62,379 bases of DNA, taken from NCBI RefSeq assembly GCF_013340935.1, contig NZ_WHOS01000044.1:1-62379 (forward strand), in the 5' to 3' direction. Position 1 is the stretch's first letter, and each line of letters starts with the position of its first letter. The position numbers and the translations under genes are program-made. Below the pieces are notes generated by a model, which had not been told where the DNA came from, did not search any database, and worked only from the letters and a program-made list of their open reading frames with translations. Positions 7,575 to 16,400 of this stretch are shown here, piece after piece. Origin of the DNA: Azospirillum melinis (GTDB taxonomy: Bacteria > Pseudomonadota > Alphaproteobacteria > Azospirillales > Azospirillaceae).

Positions 7575-8234
7575 GTGAGCTTTGCCTCGTACCGCGAGCA
7601 GCATGTCGCATTTCTGAACAAGGCGGTGAAGCCCGTCGACCTGACCCTCGATCAGCTCGAAGGCCGGTCCTTCGGTCCGGAGACCCACAAGGGCCCGATG
7701 GTGATCTCCTCCGACCCGTCGGAGGACAATCTGGGCTCCAAGCTGGTCACCCTGCAGTCGGTCCAGCATCTGAAGGACATCGCCGGGATTTCCGACGATC
7801 ATTTCGCGGCGAACCCGCATGCCGACCGCAGCGTCCGCTACCCGACCCAGCCGGTGCAGACCGATTTCGACAAGGCGATCGAACGGGCGCGCAACGACAA
7901 CTGCGCGCTGGAGAGCCTGATCCATCCCGCCGACCAGAAGACCATCGGCCAGGCGATGATGGCCTTCATCCACGGCAACAGCCAGAAGGTCAAGGCCTTC
8001 GAGCCGGTGATCAACGCCCTGCGCTTCCCCAACCAGGTTCTGCTGACCACCGGCCAGGACATCACCGTCACGCCGGGCAACCCGCTGGTCATCGGCCCCA
8101 ACAGCCCGTACGTCACCCAGGACCCCGTCCTCGGCGCGGTCGCCATCTTCGGCACCGTCACCGTGCAGCAGGGCGGACAGATCCAGATCCTCATCCCGGT
8201 GACCTTCAAGGCCGCCCAGATCAATATGCTGTGA
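7575..8234 (+). CDS. Unknown-function protein, first gene of the glycine-rich/DUF6603 cluster
   Basis: A 219-aa protein; the GTG at 7575 is chosen because GGGAGA precedes it at 7 bp, whereas the open frame extends to 7524 without a site. The N-terminal ~150 residues look alpha/beta (SYREQHVAFLNKAVKPVDL, DFDKAIERARNDNCALESLI). The last ~65 residues are beta-rich with a repeating hydrophobic pattern (ITVTPGNPLVIGPNS, AIFGTVTVQQGGQIQIL) like the beta segment of the 351-aa protein downstream (GIVLRPGAELTL, LTLMEGARLTV). No signal peptide or membrane segment. Ten bases separate it from the next gene. I do not recognise the family. Confidence 0.75.
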   Translation: MSFASYREQHVAFLNKAVKPVDLTLDQLEGRSFGPETHKGPMVISSDPSEDNLGSKLVTLQSVQHLKDIAGISDDHFAANPHADRSVRYPTQPVQTDFDKAIERARNDNCALESLIHPADQKTIGQAMMAFIHGNSQKVKAFEPVINALRFPNQVLLTTGQDITVTPGNPLVIGPNSPYVTQDPVLGAVAIFGTVTVQQGGQIQILIPVTFKAAQINML

Positions 8235-8244
8235 GGGCTGCCCA

Positions 8245-8907
8245 ATGGGTGTCATCTACAACATCACCGTCACCGGTACCAATGGGACGACCGGCACCGG
8301 CGGCAGCCCCGGCGGACAGGGTTACTGGGGCAACAATGCCACCGCGGGCGTCTGCGGCGGCAAGAACAACGCGTCCTGCACCACGGCGCCGACCAGCGCG
8401 ACAAACGGCGGCACCGGCGGCAACGGGACGTCCGGTTCGCCCGGCAGTGACGGCAGCTGCCCGGCGAGCCTGACCTTCCTCGTCGGGACCGTCTCCGGCG
8501 CCTTCAATGCCCTGGTCACCGGCGGCAACGGCGGAGCCGGCGGCAATGGCGGCAATGGCGGCGCGGGCGGCAACGGCGGTGCCGGCATCACCGTGGTCGG
8601 GTGCTGCCAGAGCCAGTACGGGTCCAGCATGCCGGCTGGCAAGACCGGCACCGCCGGCAACGGCGCCAATGGCGGCGCGGGCGGCAACGGCGCGTCCATC
8701 GGCACCGCCATCCTGGTTCTGTACGACGAGATCGTCGGCTCGCCGACCTACAGCCTCGACGCGACGACGTTCGGCCAGGCTGGCGCCGGCGGTGCAGGCG
8801 GCAATGCCGGCGGTGCGGGCGGCAGTCCGGGGTCGCCCGGTTCCACCGGCAAGAACACGCCGGCCGGCCAGGGACCGACGATGACCATGCGGCCCAACAA
8901 CGGCTGA
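8245..8907 (+). CDS. Glycine-repeat protein 1 (collagen/PGRS-like)
   Basis: A 220-aa protein made of glycine repeats between short beta strands. Order: NITVTGTNGTTG strand, Gly-rich stretch with Cys (GVCGGKNNASC, DGSCPASL), GTVSGAFNALV strand, GGNGGAGGNGG repeats, VVGCCQSQYG loop, GGAGGNGASIGTAILVLYDEIV strand, and a final GGAGGNAGGAGG tail. GGX repeats of this density can form bundles of polyglycine-II helices. The same plan recurs in the next genes at 8947, 9814 (C-terminus) and 12409. No signal peptide is visible. Five Cys residues may cross-link or bind metal. Function unknown. Confidence 0.82.
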   Translation: MGVIYNITVTGTNGTTGTGGSPGGQGYWGNNATAGVCGGKNNASCTTAPTSATNGGTGGNGTSGSPGSDGSCPASLTFLVGTVSGAFNALVTGGNGGAGGNGGNGGAGGNGGAGITVVGCCQSQYGSSMPAGKTGTAGNGANGGAGGNGASIGTAILVLYDEIVGSPTYSLDATTFGQAGAGGAGGNAGGAGGSPGSPGSTGKNTPAGQGPTMTMRPNNG

Positions 8908-8946
8908 CCGCCATCCCACGAACATCGTCGAGAACGGACACCTGAC

Positions 8947-9693
8947 ATGACGAACTCGATCAACGCGCAGATCCTGATCAGCGGATCCAGCGGAACCGAC
9001 GGCGCGGCCGGCACGCCCGGCGGCACGGGAACTCCGGGCGTGGCCGGGAGCCCCGGAAGCGCCACTCCCAAAAAAGGCTGCTGCGGCACCACCTACACCT
9101 GCACCTGCGCCACCAACGGCACGGCCGGCGGCGGCGGTGCGGCCGGCGGCAACGGCACCGCCGGCACCTCGGGCGGGGCGCCGCCCCCCTTCATCCTCCA
9201 TTACGGCAGCCTGTCCGGCTCGCTCACCGTCCTGTCGCAGGGCGGCAACGGCGGCAATGGCGGCGATGGCGGTGTCGGCGGCACCGGGGGCACCGGGGGC
9301 GACGGCGGGAAGAACCAGGCCGTCTGCACCGACAGCAGCGGCAAGAATCCGCAATGCCCGACCTCGCAGGGCGGTGCCGGCGGGAACGGCGGCACCGGGG
9401 GTGACGGTGCGAACGGCGGCAATGGCGGCAATGGCGGATCGGTGACCGTCTATTGGGACACCGATCCGGGCGACATCCTGGTGCTGACGCCGGGCGGCAC
9501 CGGCGGGGCCGGAGGCTCTGCCGGCGTGGGCGGTGCCGGCGGTGCCGGCGGTGCCGGCGGCGCGAACGAGGCCGGCGGCAACGCCGTGTCCGGTGCGAAC
9601 GCCGGCGCCGGCCGTGCGGCAACCCCCGGCAATCCGGGCCAGTCCGGCACCCAGACCATCGTCAGGTATCCCACCGCGGCATCGGCGGCCTGA
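8947..9693 (+). CDS. Glycine-repeat protein 2 (collagen/PGRS-like)
   Basis: A 248-aa paralogue of the preceding protein. It shows INAQILISGSSG strand, GTPGGTGTPG repeats, a Cys knot-like stretch (KKGCCGTTYTCTCATNG), YGSLSGSLTVLSQ strand, GGNGGNGGDGG repeats, a second Cys pair (AVCTDSSGKNPQC), the strand SVTVYWDTDPGDILVL, and a terminal GGAGGAGGAGG block. The strand-repeat-strand-repeat order matches its neighbours. There is no secretion signal. It is followed by a strong hairpin at 9703-9746, so the first three genes may be transcribed above the rest. Confidence 0.82.
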   Translation: MTNSINAQILISGSSGTDGAAGTPGGTGTPGVAGSPGSATPKKGCCGTTYTCTCATNGTAGGGGAAGGNGTAGTSGGAPPPFILHYGSLSGSLTVLSQGGNGGNGGDGGVGGTGGTGGDGGKNQAVCTDSSGKNPQCPTSQGGAGGNGGTGGDGANGGNGGNGGSVTVYWDTDPGDILVLTPGGTGGAGGSAGVGGAGGAGGAGGANEAGGNAVSGANAGAGRAATPGNPGQSGTQTIVRYPTAASAA

Positions 9694-9702
9694 TCGACGG
9701 AC

Positions 9703-9746
9703 GGGAGGCGCCGGGCTCGGCTAATCGCTCAGTCCCGGCGCCTCCC
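9703..9746 (+). terminator. Intra-cluster terminator/attenuator hairpin
   Basis: A perfect 13-bp inverted repeat (GGGAGGCGCCGGG at 9703-9715 and CCCGGCGCCTCCC at 9734-9746) with an 18-base loop, followed by GGCGGTTTT. It lies between glycine-repeat protein 2 and the lipase-like gene and could reduce read-through into the long downstream genes or protect the 3' end of the upstream transcript. Confidence 0.65.
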
Positions 9747-9813
9747 GGCGGTTTTCCCCGCCTTTCTTTCCCCATTCCTTCGCCAACATCCTCACGCCGG
9801 GAGCCCTGGTGCC

Positions 9814-12387
9814 ATGGGAAGCGTCAGCCAGTATTCTGCGACCACCGCCAACGCCCTGCTCGATCTGGTCGACATTGCGGGCGGAGACCTCAGCCAGGCC
9901 TATCTCCCGGCGAACCTGAATCTCGTGACCACCTTTGCCAATGGCTCCGTCACTTCGGGCGGCGGCCAGGGATTGCTTGCCACCGGCACGATGCCCGGCA
10001 TCGACGGGCCCGTCGCGGTGCTGGCGGTCGCGGTCGACTGGCCCGCCTTCATCGCGTTCTTCGAGCAGTCCTTCCTCACCACCACCACCACACCGCCGCC
10101 CTATCTGAATGTCGGCAGCAACGACTCCCTGATCGCCCAGGGCTATTACCTGGCCTACAACGCGATCCACACGCAGATCTGGACGGCAATCGCCAAGCTG
10201 AAGCTCGTGCCCGGATACGCCTCGAACGTATCGCTTCTGGTGGTCGGCATGGGTCCGGCCGGGCCGCTGGCGCAGCTGGCCGCCCTCGACCTGCGGCCCG
10301 GACAGACCGGCCCGGACGGGAACGGCGGCTCGATGACCAGCCCGGTCGGCGCGGCCGGCTGCTACTCCTTCTCGACCCCGGCCTACGGCAACGCCTCCTA
10401 TGCGGCGGCGGTGACGGCGGCGCTGGGGTCGGTCTTCCTGTGCAACCTCGATGGCATCGACTTCTATCCGTCGATCGCCGGGGCTCCTGACGGCTTCGCC
10501 TACAGCGGAGCGGTCCAGACGCTGACCGCGCCGGTCCCCACCGCCGACGTGCCCTGGCTGGAACGCACGCCGGCCTTCTACCAGACCGCCTACGGCGCGC
10601 CGCAGCCGCAGCTGGCCGGGGGCGGAACGGTGACGCCGGTTCCCACGGGCTACAGCGGCGACCTCGCCTACACGCTGGCTCTGCTGACGACGGCGACCTA
10701 TGGGCGCTTCCAGCATCCGGATCTGTCGCAGCCGCTGCCGTCGGGCTACACGCGGGCGGGCGACGTCGCGGTCAACGGCGTGGTCTGGGCGTCGATCTAC
10801 ACCTCCGGAGACCGCACGGTGGTGGCATCGCGCGGCGCCTGCTCGTGGATCGAGCTTCTGGCCTTCATGGGCAACGGGTCCCTGCTGCCGCTGCCCTGGT
10901 TCACCTCCGGCGGGCGCATCCTGCAGGGGCTTTACAGCTTCTATCCAAGCTATGCGGCGGCACTGTTCGCCGCCCTGGCGGGAGTTCCCGGCGTGTCGGG
11001 CAAGCCGCTGGTGTTCGCCGGCCATGACTTCGGCGGCGCCCTGGCCGCGCTCGCCGCCTACAATCAGGCTCTGGCTCCCCAAAGCGGCATCCCGACCGCC
11101 GCCGCGGTCTACGGTTTCGGCACCGTCCGTTTCGGCGACTACGCCTTCCAGAGCGCCTACCAGACGGCGCTCGGCGGCGTCAGCTACCAGCTCCTGCGGC
11201 CGAACGACGTGATCGCGGCCAATCCGGGACTGTCGCTGATGGCTCCGCTGCCGACGACCATGCGGCTTTCCGGCGGGATGCTGAGCCCGGTCAACAGCAC
11301 CACCGGCCATGCGCTGGCCCTCTACACCTCGCTGCTGAACCCCCAGGCATCGGCGACCGCGCAATCCTTCGCCGCAGTGCGGCCTTCCGCCGGACAGGTG
11401 GCCGCATTGCCGGCGAATGCGCGCCGGCTCGGCCTGCTCGCCGCCACCGCAGCACCGCGCATCGTCGCGCCGGCCGGGCCCGAGCTGACGCCCTTCCTGT
11501 CCCGGATGGCGGAGTTCCACGGGCTCCATCCCGGGCATCTGGCCGGTCCGGTCCTCAATACCGCGGATCATCAGGGCCGCATCGTGCTGTCCGCCGACCC
11601 GAGGGTCAGCACGGTCGCCCCGGCGCAGGTCTTCGCCGGAGGAAGCCGGGTTTTCGCCGCCAACACGATCCTGGTCCGGGCCGGTCAGGCCCTGCATGTC
11701 GGCTCGCCCGACAGCCCGGCCTTCCGCCTGCTCGCCCGCTCCATCCTGCTGGAGCCGGGGGCGACCCTGTCGGTCGAAAGCCCGGCGCATCTTGCCGTCG
11801 GCTCCATGACCTCCATGGCGGCGAGCGCCGCCGCCACCCCCAACATCACCGTGCTGGGAAACAACGGGACCAACGGCAGCCCGGGATATCAGGGCGCGAC
11901 AGGGGCTCCCGGTGCTCCCGGCTATCCGGGCGGCACCGGCGGAACGGGACAAAACGGGGGGTGGGGGGCCAACGGCATCCTGCCATCGCCCATTACCTTC
12001 TCCGTCGGCACCATCAGCGGCACTTTCATCGTCCGCGTTGTCGGCGGCCAGGGCGGCGACGGCGGCCAGGGTGGGGCTGGAGGTGCCGGCGGCAGCGGCG
12101 GCTCCGGTGCCGCCGGCGGCAGGGGCGGCAGCGGCGGCAATGGCGGTCAGGGCGGCAACGGTGGCAACGGCACGGCGATCGTCATCAAGTACGACACCAT
12201 GGATCCGGGAACCACCGTCGTGTTCCAGGACTTCGGCGGGCTGCGGGGAGCCGGCGGGGCGAGTGGCGCAGGCGGGCCGGGCGGCGCCGGGCAACCCCCC
12301 GGCACATCGGGAATTTCGGGCAATCCGGGCCTGCCGGGGCAACCCGGTACCCCGTCGACCCTGCAATTCGTCCCCTCCTCGTCCTGA
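9814..12387 (+). CDS. Lipase-like (alpha/beta-hydrolase) protein with Asp nucleophile position and glycine-repeat tail
   Basis: An 857-aa protein. Residues ~130-200 hold a degenerate lipase elbow (GMGPAGPLA, nucleophile position Gly147). Residues ~300-510 form a second, better preserved class-3-lipase-like domain: elbow GHDFGGALAAL with Asp405 where Ser is expected, then RPNDVIAANPG (Asp465, matching the family's ND-P acid motif) and His499 in TTGHALALY. Residues ~668-857 are a glycine-repeat domain (NITVLGNNGTNGSPG, GTISGTFIVRVVGG, IVIKYDTMDPGTTVV) like the two preceding proteins. There is no signal peptide. The fold assignment is from motif spacing. The domain may be a non-hydrolytic binding module, or may use Asp as haloalkane dehalogenases do. 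Confidence 0.75.
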   Translation: MGSVSQYSATTANALLDLVDIAGGDLSQAYLPANLNLVTTFANGSVTSGGGQGLLATGTMPGIDGPVAVLAVAVDWPAFIAFFEQSFLTTTTTPPPYLNVGSNDSLIAQGYYLAYNAIHTQIWTAIAKLKLVPGYASNVSLLVVGMGPAGPLAQLAALDLRPGQTGPDGNGGSMTSPVGAAGCYSFSTPAYGNASYAAAVTAALGSVFLCNLDGIDFYPSIAGAPDGFAYSGAVQTLTAPVPTADVPWLERTPAFYQTAYGAPQPQLAGGGTVTPVPTGYSGDLAYTLALLTTATYGRFQHPDLSQPLPSGYTRAGDVAVNGVVWASIYTSGDRTVVASRGACSWIELLAFMGNGSLLPLPWFTSGGRILQGLYSFYPSYAAALFAALAGVPGVSGKPLVFAGHDFGGALAALAAYNQALAPQSGIPTAAAVYGFGTVRFGDYAFQSAYQTALGGVSYQLLRPNDVIAANPGLSLMAPLPTTMRLSGGMLSPVNSTTGHALALYTSLLNPQASATAQSFAAVRPSAGQVAALPANARRLGLLAATAAPRIVAPAGPELTPFLSRMAEFHGLHPGHLAGPVLNTADHQGRIVLSADPRVSTVAPAQVFAGGSRVFAANTILVRAGQALHVGSPDSPAFRLLARSILLEPGATLSVESPAHLAVGSMTSMAASAAATPNITVLGNNGTNGSPGYQGATGAPGAPGYPGGTGGTGQNGGWGANGILPSPITFSVGTISGTFIVRVVGGQGGDGGQGGAGGAGGSGGSGAAGGRGGSGGNGGQGGNGGNGTAIVIKYDTMDPGTTVVFQDFGGLRGAGGASGAGGPGGAGQPPGTSGISGNPGLPGQPGTPSTLQFVPSSS

Positions 12388-12408
12388 CGGCCGGTTCGGA
12401 GCGCTGCC

Positions 12409-13464
12409 ATGTCCACCAAGACCCTGCCCGACAAGGCCGAGGCGTCCGCCGCCGTGCCCGAAAAGCCCGCCGTGGTCTCCAGCTGGCCCAGGCCGGCGAA
12501 GAACCGGGTGATCGATCCCTTCAACCCGCCCTTGCCGCGCTATTCCGGGCCGCAGACCATCGCCCACGAGGAGATGCCGGCGGACGCCCGCGCCTTCATG
12601 GACCGCCAGCTGTCCTTCCTCGGCATCGACCCGGAGAGCTTCCGGCGGCGCTGGCTCGACAGCGCCCGGCACGGATCGGCCATCCGGATTTCCTGGGTGC
12701 CCGAACGCTCCTTCGTCGAGCCGGCGCAGACCTTCCGCCACACCTGGGTGCGCTATGCGCTGGACGGCATCGTCCTGCGCCCCGGCGCCGAGCTGACGCT
12801 GGAAACGCCGTTCGGCGACCCGGTGGAGCTGTATGTGCATCGGCTGACCCTGATGGAGGGCGCGCGGCTGACGGTACAGGGCGGAGCGGCCCGGCTGGTG
12901 GTCGGGCAGCTGGTCGGCGCGCGGCCGGAAACGGCGGACAGCGTCGAACCGGCGACGCTGCTGCTCACCAGCGCCGACGGTCGCGACGGCGACCCCGGCG
13001 CCAGCGGCGGGCATGCCGGCGAGCCGGGTCTGAACGGCATGCCGTTGCGGGACATGGCGGTCACCGTCCACACGGTGACCGGGCGGTCCCGGCTGCTGGT
13101 GCGGCCGGGCCGCGGCGGCAATGGCGGCGGCGGCGGCAATGGCGGGCCGGGGACCTACGGCCATGCCGTAGCACTCTACCGGATGGGCCGGGGCGGCGAC
13201 GGCGGCCATGGTGGCGAGGGCGGCGACGGCGGGGCCGGCGGCGATGCCGGCCTGCTGCGGCTCGACGTGCATGTCCGCCAGCCGGGGTCCGCCTTCGAGC
13301 TCGACGTCGCGGACGGCGCGCCCGGCGCCGGCGGCATGGGGGGAGCCGGCGGGGCCGGGGGGATCGGCCTTCCCGATGGACTGACAGGACATGCCGGACG
13401 CGACGGAGCGCCGGGCCGGCCGGGCCGGCCGGCGCTGGTGCAATGGCTTCGCACAGGGGAGTGA
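12409..13464 (+). CDS. Glycine-repeat protein 3 with N-terminal beta domain
   Basis: A 351-aa protein. The first ~75 residues are polar and helical (PADARAFMDRQLSFLGID). Residues ~105-170 form beta strands with repeated hydrophobic spacing (GIVLRPGAELTLETP, YVHRLTLMEGARLTVQGG). The C-terminal half is a glycine-repeat domain of the same plan as the upstream paralogues (MAVTVHTVTGRSRLLVRPG, GGNGGGGGNGG, LLRLDVHVRQPGSAFEL, GGMGGAGGAGG), but it lacks Cys in these repeats. No signal peptide. Its stop lies 5 bp before the GTG of the 3253-aa protein gene, so the two are probably coupled. Confidence 0.8.
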   Translation: MSTKTLPDKAEASAAVPEKPAVVSSWPRPAKNRVIDPFNPPLPRYSGPQTIAHEEMPADARAFMDRQLSFLGIDPESFRRRWLDSARHGSAIRISWVPERSFVEPAQTFRHTWVRYALDGIVLRPGAELTLETPFGDPVELYVHRLTLMEGARLTVQGGAARLVVGQLVGARPETADSVEPATLLLTSADGRDGDPGASGGHAGEPGLNGMPLRDMAVTVHTVTGRSRLLVRPGRGGNGGGGGNGGPGTYGHAVALYRMGRGGDGGHGGEGGDGGAGGDAGLLRLDVHVRQPGSAFELDVADGAPGAGGMGGAGGAGGIGLPDGLTGHAGRDGAPGRPGRPALVQWLRTGE

Positions 13465-13469
13465 CACCC

Positions 13470-16400
13470 GTGACCATAGAGCCCGAGACCACAGAGACCG
13501 CGCGCACCGGCATCGTTCCGGCGCGCTCCAATGCGCTGCGGGGGGCCGCAGCCGCGGATCTTCTGGCCGAGAATCTTCTGGCCGTCGACCTGACCAGTGC
13601 GACCAGCCCCATCCTGATCGAGGCGGCGGGCGTCGAGGCTCCGGCCATCCAGCTTGCGGTCGCCTGCGGGCTTCTGCTGCCGGTGGATGGGCAGGAGGGC
13701 GTCTACCAGCTCAACCCCGACTGGTTCACCGACCCGGTCGGCATGACCGGCCAGGGAATGAGCGAGAACGCCGTCACGCTGGCCTTGGTGATCGCCCAGC
13801 TGATCGGCCAGGCCTCGGGCAGTTCGCTCGGCATTCCGGTGCGGGAGCCGGGGGCGCTGGGGACCTGGTATCCGATCAACAAGCCCGGCACCGACACGCC
13901 GAGCGGCCTCTATCTGGCGACCCAGCCGGTGTCGTCCGACAGCAACGGCAGCGGCGAGCCGCCGACGGTGTTCGGCCTCGGCGTCATGTACACCACCACG
14001 GTGACGCTGGGGACGACCGAGAAGGCGGAACTGGATCTGGTGGCCGACGGCCCGTCCAGCATCGACCTGAAGGTCTGGGGCATGGTGCCGGTCGCCCTGC
14101 TCGGCAACGGCGGCGTCGAGGTGGTGGTCGGGCAGGCCGGCCATCCCTTCACCATGGGCTTCGAGGTCACCGGCAGCGACGGGCCGCTGATCGACGCGGC
14201 CGGCTTCTCCTTCACCGGCGTGCGGCTGACGGTCGACCTGTCGCCCGCGACCGATCCGGCGGTGACCGTCTCGCTGGTCATCACGCAGCTGACCCTGCCC
14301 ACCGCGCCGGGCGCCCGCGACTTCACGCTGGCCGACCTGCAGGCGATCAGCGGCGCCGAGATCCTGGCGACGGCCGCGGCGCTGGCGGTGACGGCGCTGG
14401 GCAAGCTGGTCGGCGACCAGCCGTCGCTGTCCTACCTGTTGCCGGCGCTGGGGCTGGGCGCCAGCGTGCCCGGCGTCGACGGCGTGCTGCTGCCGATCCT
14501 GCGCTGGGACAGCTTCATCGCCCTGGCGGTGAGCGGCGGCGACGTGGCGCGGCCCTTCGTCGACTGGTTCACCGCACTCGCCACCGACGGGCCGACCCTG
14601 TCCGCCTGGATGAAGGCGGTGGGCGGGGCCGTCGGCGGGCTGACCGGCACGGACGCCACGGTGTCGGGAAGCGGCACGCGCGACGATCCGTTCGCTGTGC
14701 CCGTCCTCAGCGTGAGCAGCGTCGGCACCCTGCGGCTGACCGCTGGCACCGGGACCGACACGGCGGGCTTGCGCCATTTCTATCCCGGTCTGGCTTTCGC
14801 CTCGACGGCGCTGGTGCTGGGCAGCTCCAGCGCGGCGGTGACCGGCAGCGCCGGGCTGGAAATCCTCGATTTCACGCTCGCCACCGGCGGCGGGGTGAAG
14901 GGCGTCGCGCCCGGCCGCTTCAAGGCCGGCATCCTGCTTGCCAACAAGGACATCGCCCAGCCGCTCTACAGCGGGACCATCCTCGGCGGCACCTATAGCT
15001 TCGGCGCGCTGGCCGGCGGCATGTCGGTCATCGTCGCCGACGGCGGCGCCACCGTCCAGCCCGCCTTCTCGCTGCTGTCGGTGACGACGCCCAACGGCAG
15101 CTATCCCACCATCGACCTGACCCAGCCCGGCGACCTCGTCGCGGCGGCCGAGGCCGAGCTGAACGCCGCCATCGGCGATGCCTTTAACGCGCTCTTCGGT
15201 CTGGGCACCAACAGCGAGGTCGGACCGTCCCTGGCAGCACTGCTCGGCGTCGCCCCGCCGCCGGACGCCACCGCCTGGCCGTCGTCGCTGACGCCGCCCT
15301 TCAGCCTGTCCGGCCTGCCCAGTTCCATCCAGTTCCCGGTCGAGGCGCTGAGCCGCTACTGGGCCGCGCTGATCCGCGGCGACGTCGAGGTCGACGGCCA
15401 GCCGCCCTTCTATTTCATGGTCGAAGCCCTGGGCACCGTGCTGCGGCAGGTCGGCGGCGGCAGCGGCGGCGTGACCGGGTCCGGCACCGCCAGCGATCCC
15501 TGGAGCATGATTCTGGGTCCGGCGGGCAGCCCGGCGGCGCTGGTCGCCTACATCGCCGACGCACAGACCTCGAATGGCGCCGCCAAGCGGCTGGTGCTGG
15601 GCCTCGGCGTCGGCGCGACCCTGCCGATCGCCGGCAACACGCTGGACCTCGCCTTCCGCATCGAGGCGCTGGGGCTCGATGCCGGCGCCTCTGCCGGCCA
15701 GGGCATCCGGTCGGCGCAGATCCTGCCGGGCATCGGCGTCTACGGCGCCTTGCCGTCCGGCGTGTCGACGCCCGCGGTGGCCGGAGCCTCGCTGCAGATC
15801 GACAAGGGCGGTCTGTCGCTCTATTGGAGCCCCTACGACGGCTGGCACTGGTCGATGTCGGTGGCGGCCCCGACCCTGGTGGTCGACGGCGTGTCGGAGC
15901 CGGTCGGCACCGATATGAACTATTCCGACGCCACAGGGCTGTCGCAGCTGGTCACGGATCAGGCCGCCACCTTCGGCGCCATCCTGACCGGGGTGCTGGG
16001 CGTGGCGCTCTACCGCGCGCAACGCCGCGGCGGGCTGGCGCTCGACGGCTGGTTGGGGCTGCTGCCCAACCTGGGGCCGTTCATGCCGCAGGGCATCGCC
16101 TGGCCCGACGGCATGCCGGTGCTGGCCCCCACCAGCTTCACCGATCCCATCGCCCAAGTCCGGGCACAGCTGAAGTCGGTGCTGTCCACCCCCGACCGCG
16201 CCGCCGCGGTGCTGGGCCTGCTGGGCTGGGCAATCGACGGCACCGCCGAAACCGCGGCACCCGTCGCCGGCACCGGCACCCAGCTGGATCCCTACCGGGT
16301 GCCGCTCGACGTGCCGTGGAACCTGCAAGGCACGCTGTGGCAGGATTCCGGCCAGACCATGGCGGTCCCCGGACTGTCGACGCTGCTGTCCTACACGGCG

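Noticed and set aside
8400..9650. Repetitive DNA that could be taken for a CRISPR array or satellite
   Set aside because: Repeats are GGC-N-GGC codon-level repeats of irregular length, in frame with glycine-rich proteins; there are no constant repeats with unique spacers.
11961..13469. 1.5-kb open extension upstream of the 3253-aa protein
   Set aside because: It overlaps the lipase-like tail and the 351-aa protein in another frame, has an Arg-rich shadow composition, and a well-spaced ribosome-binding site supports the GTG at 13470.
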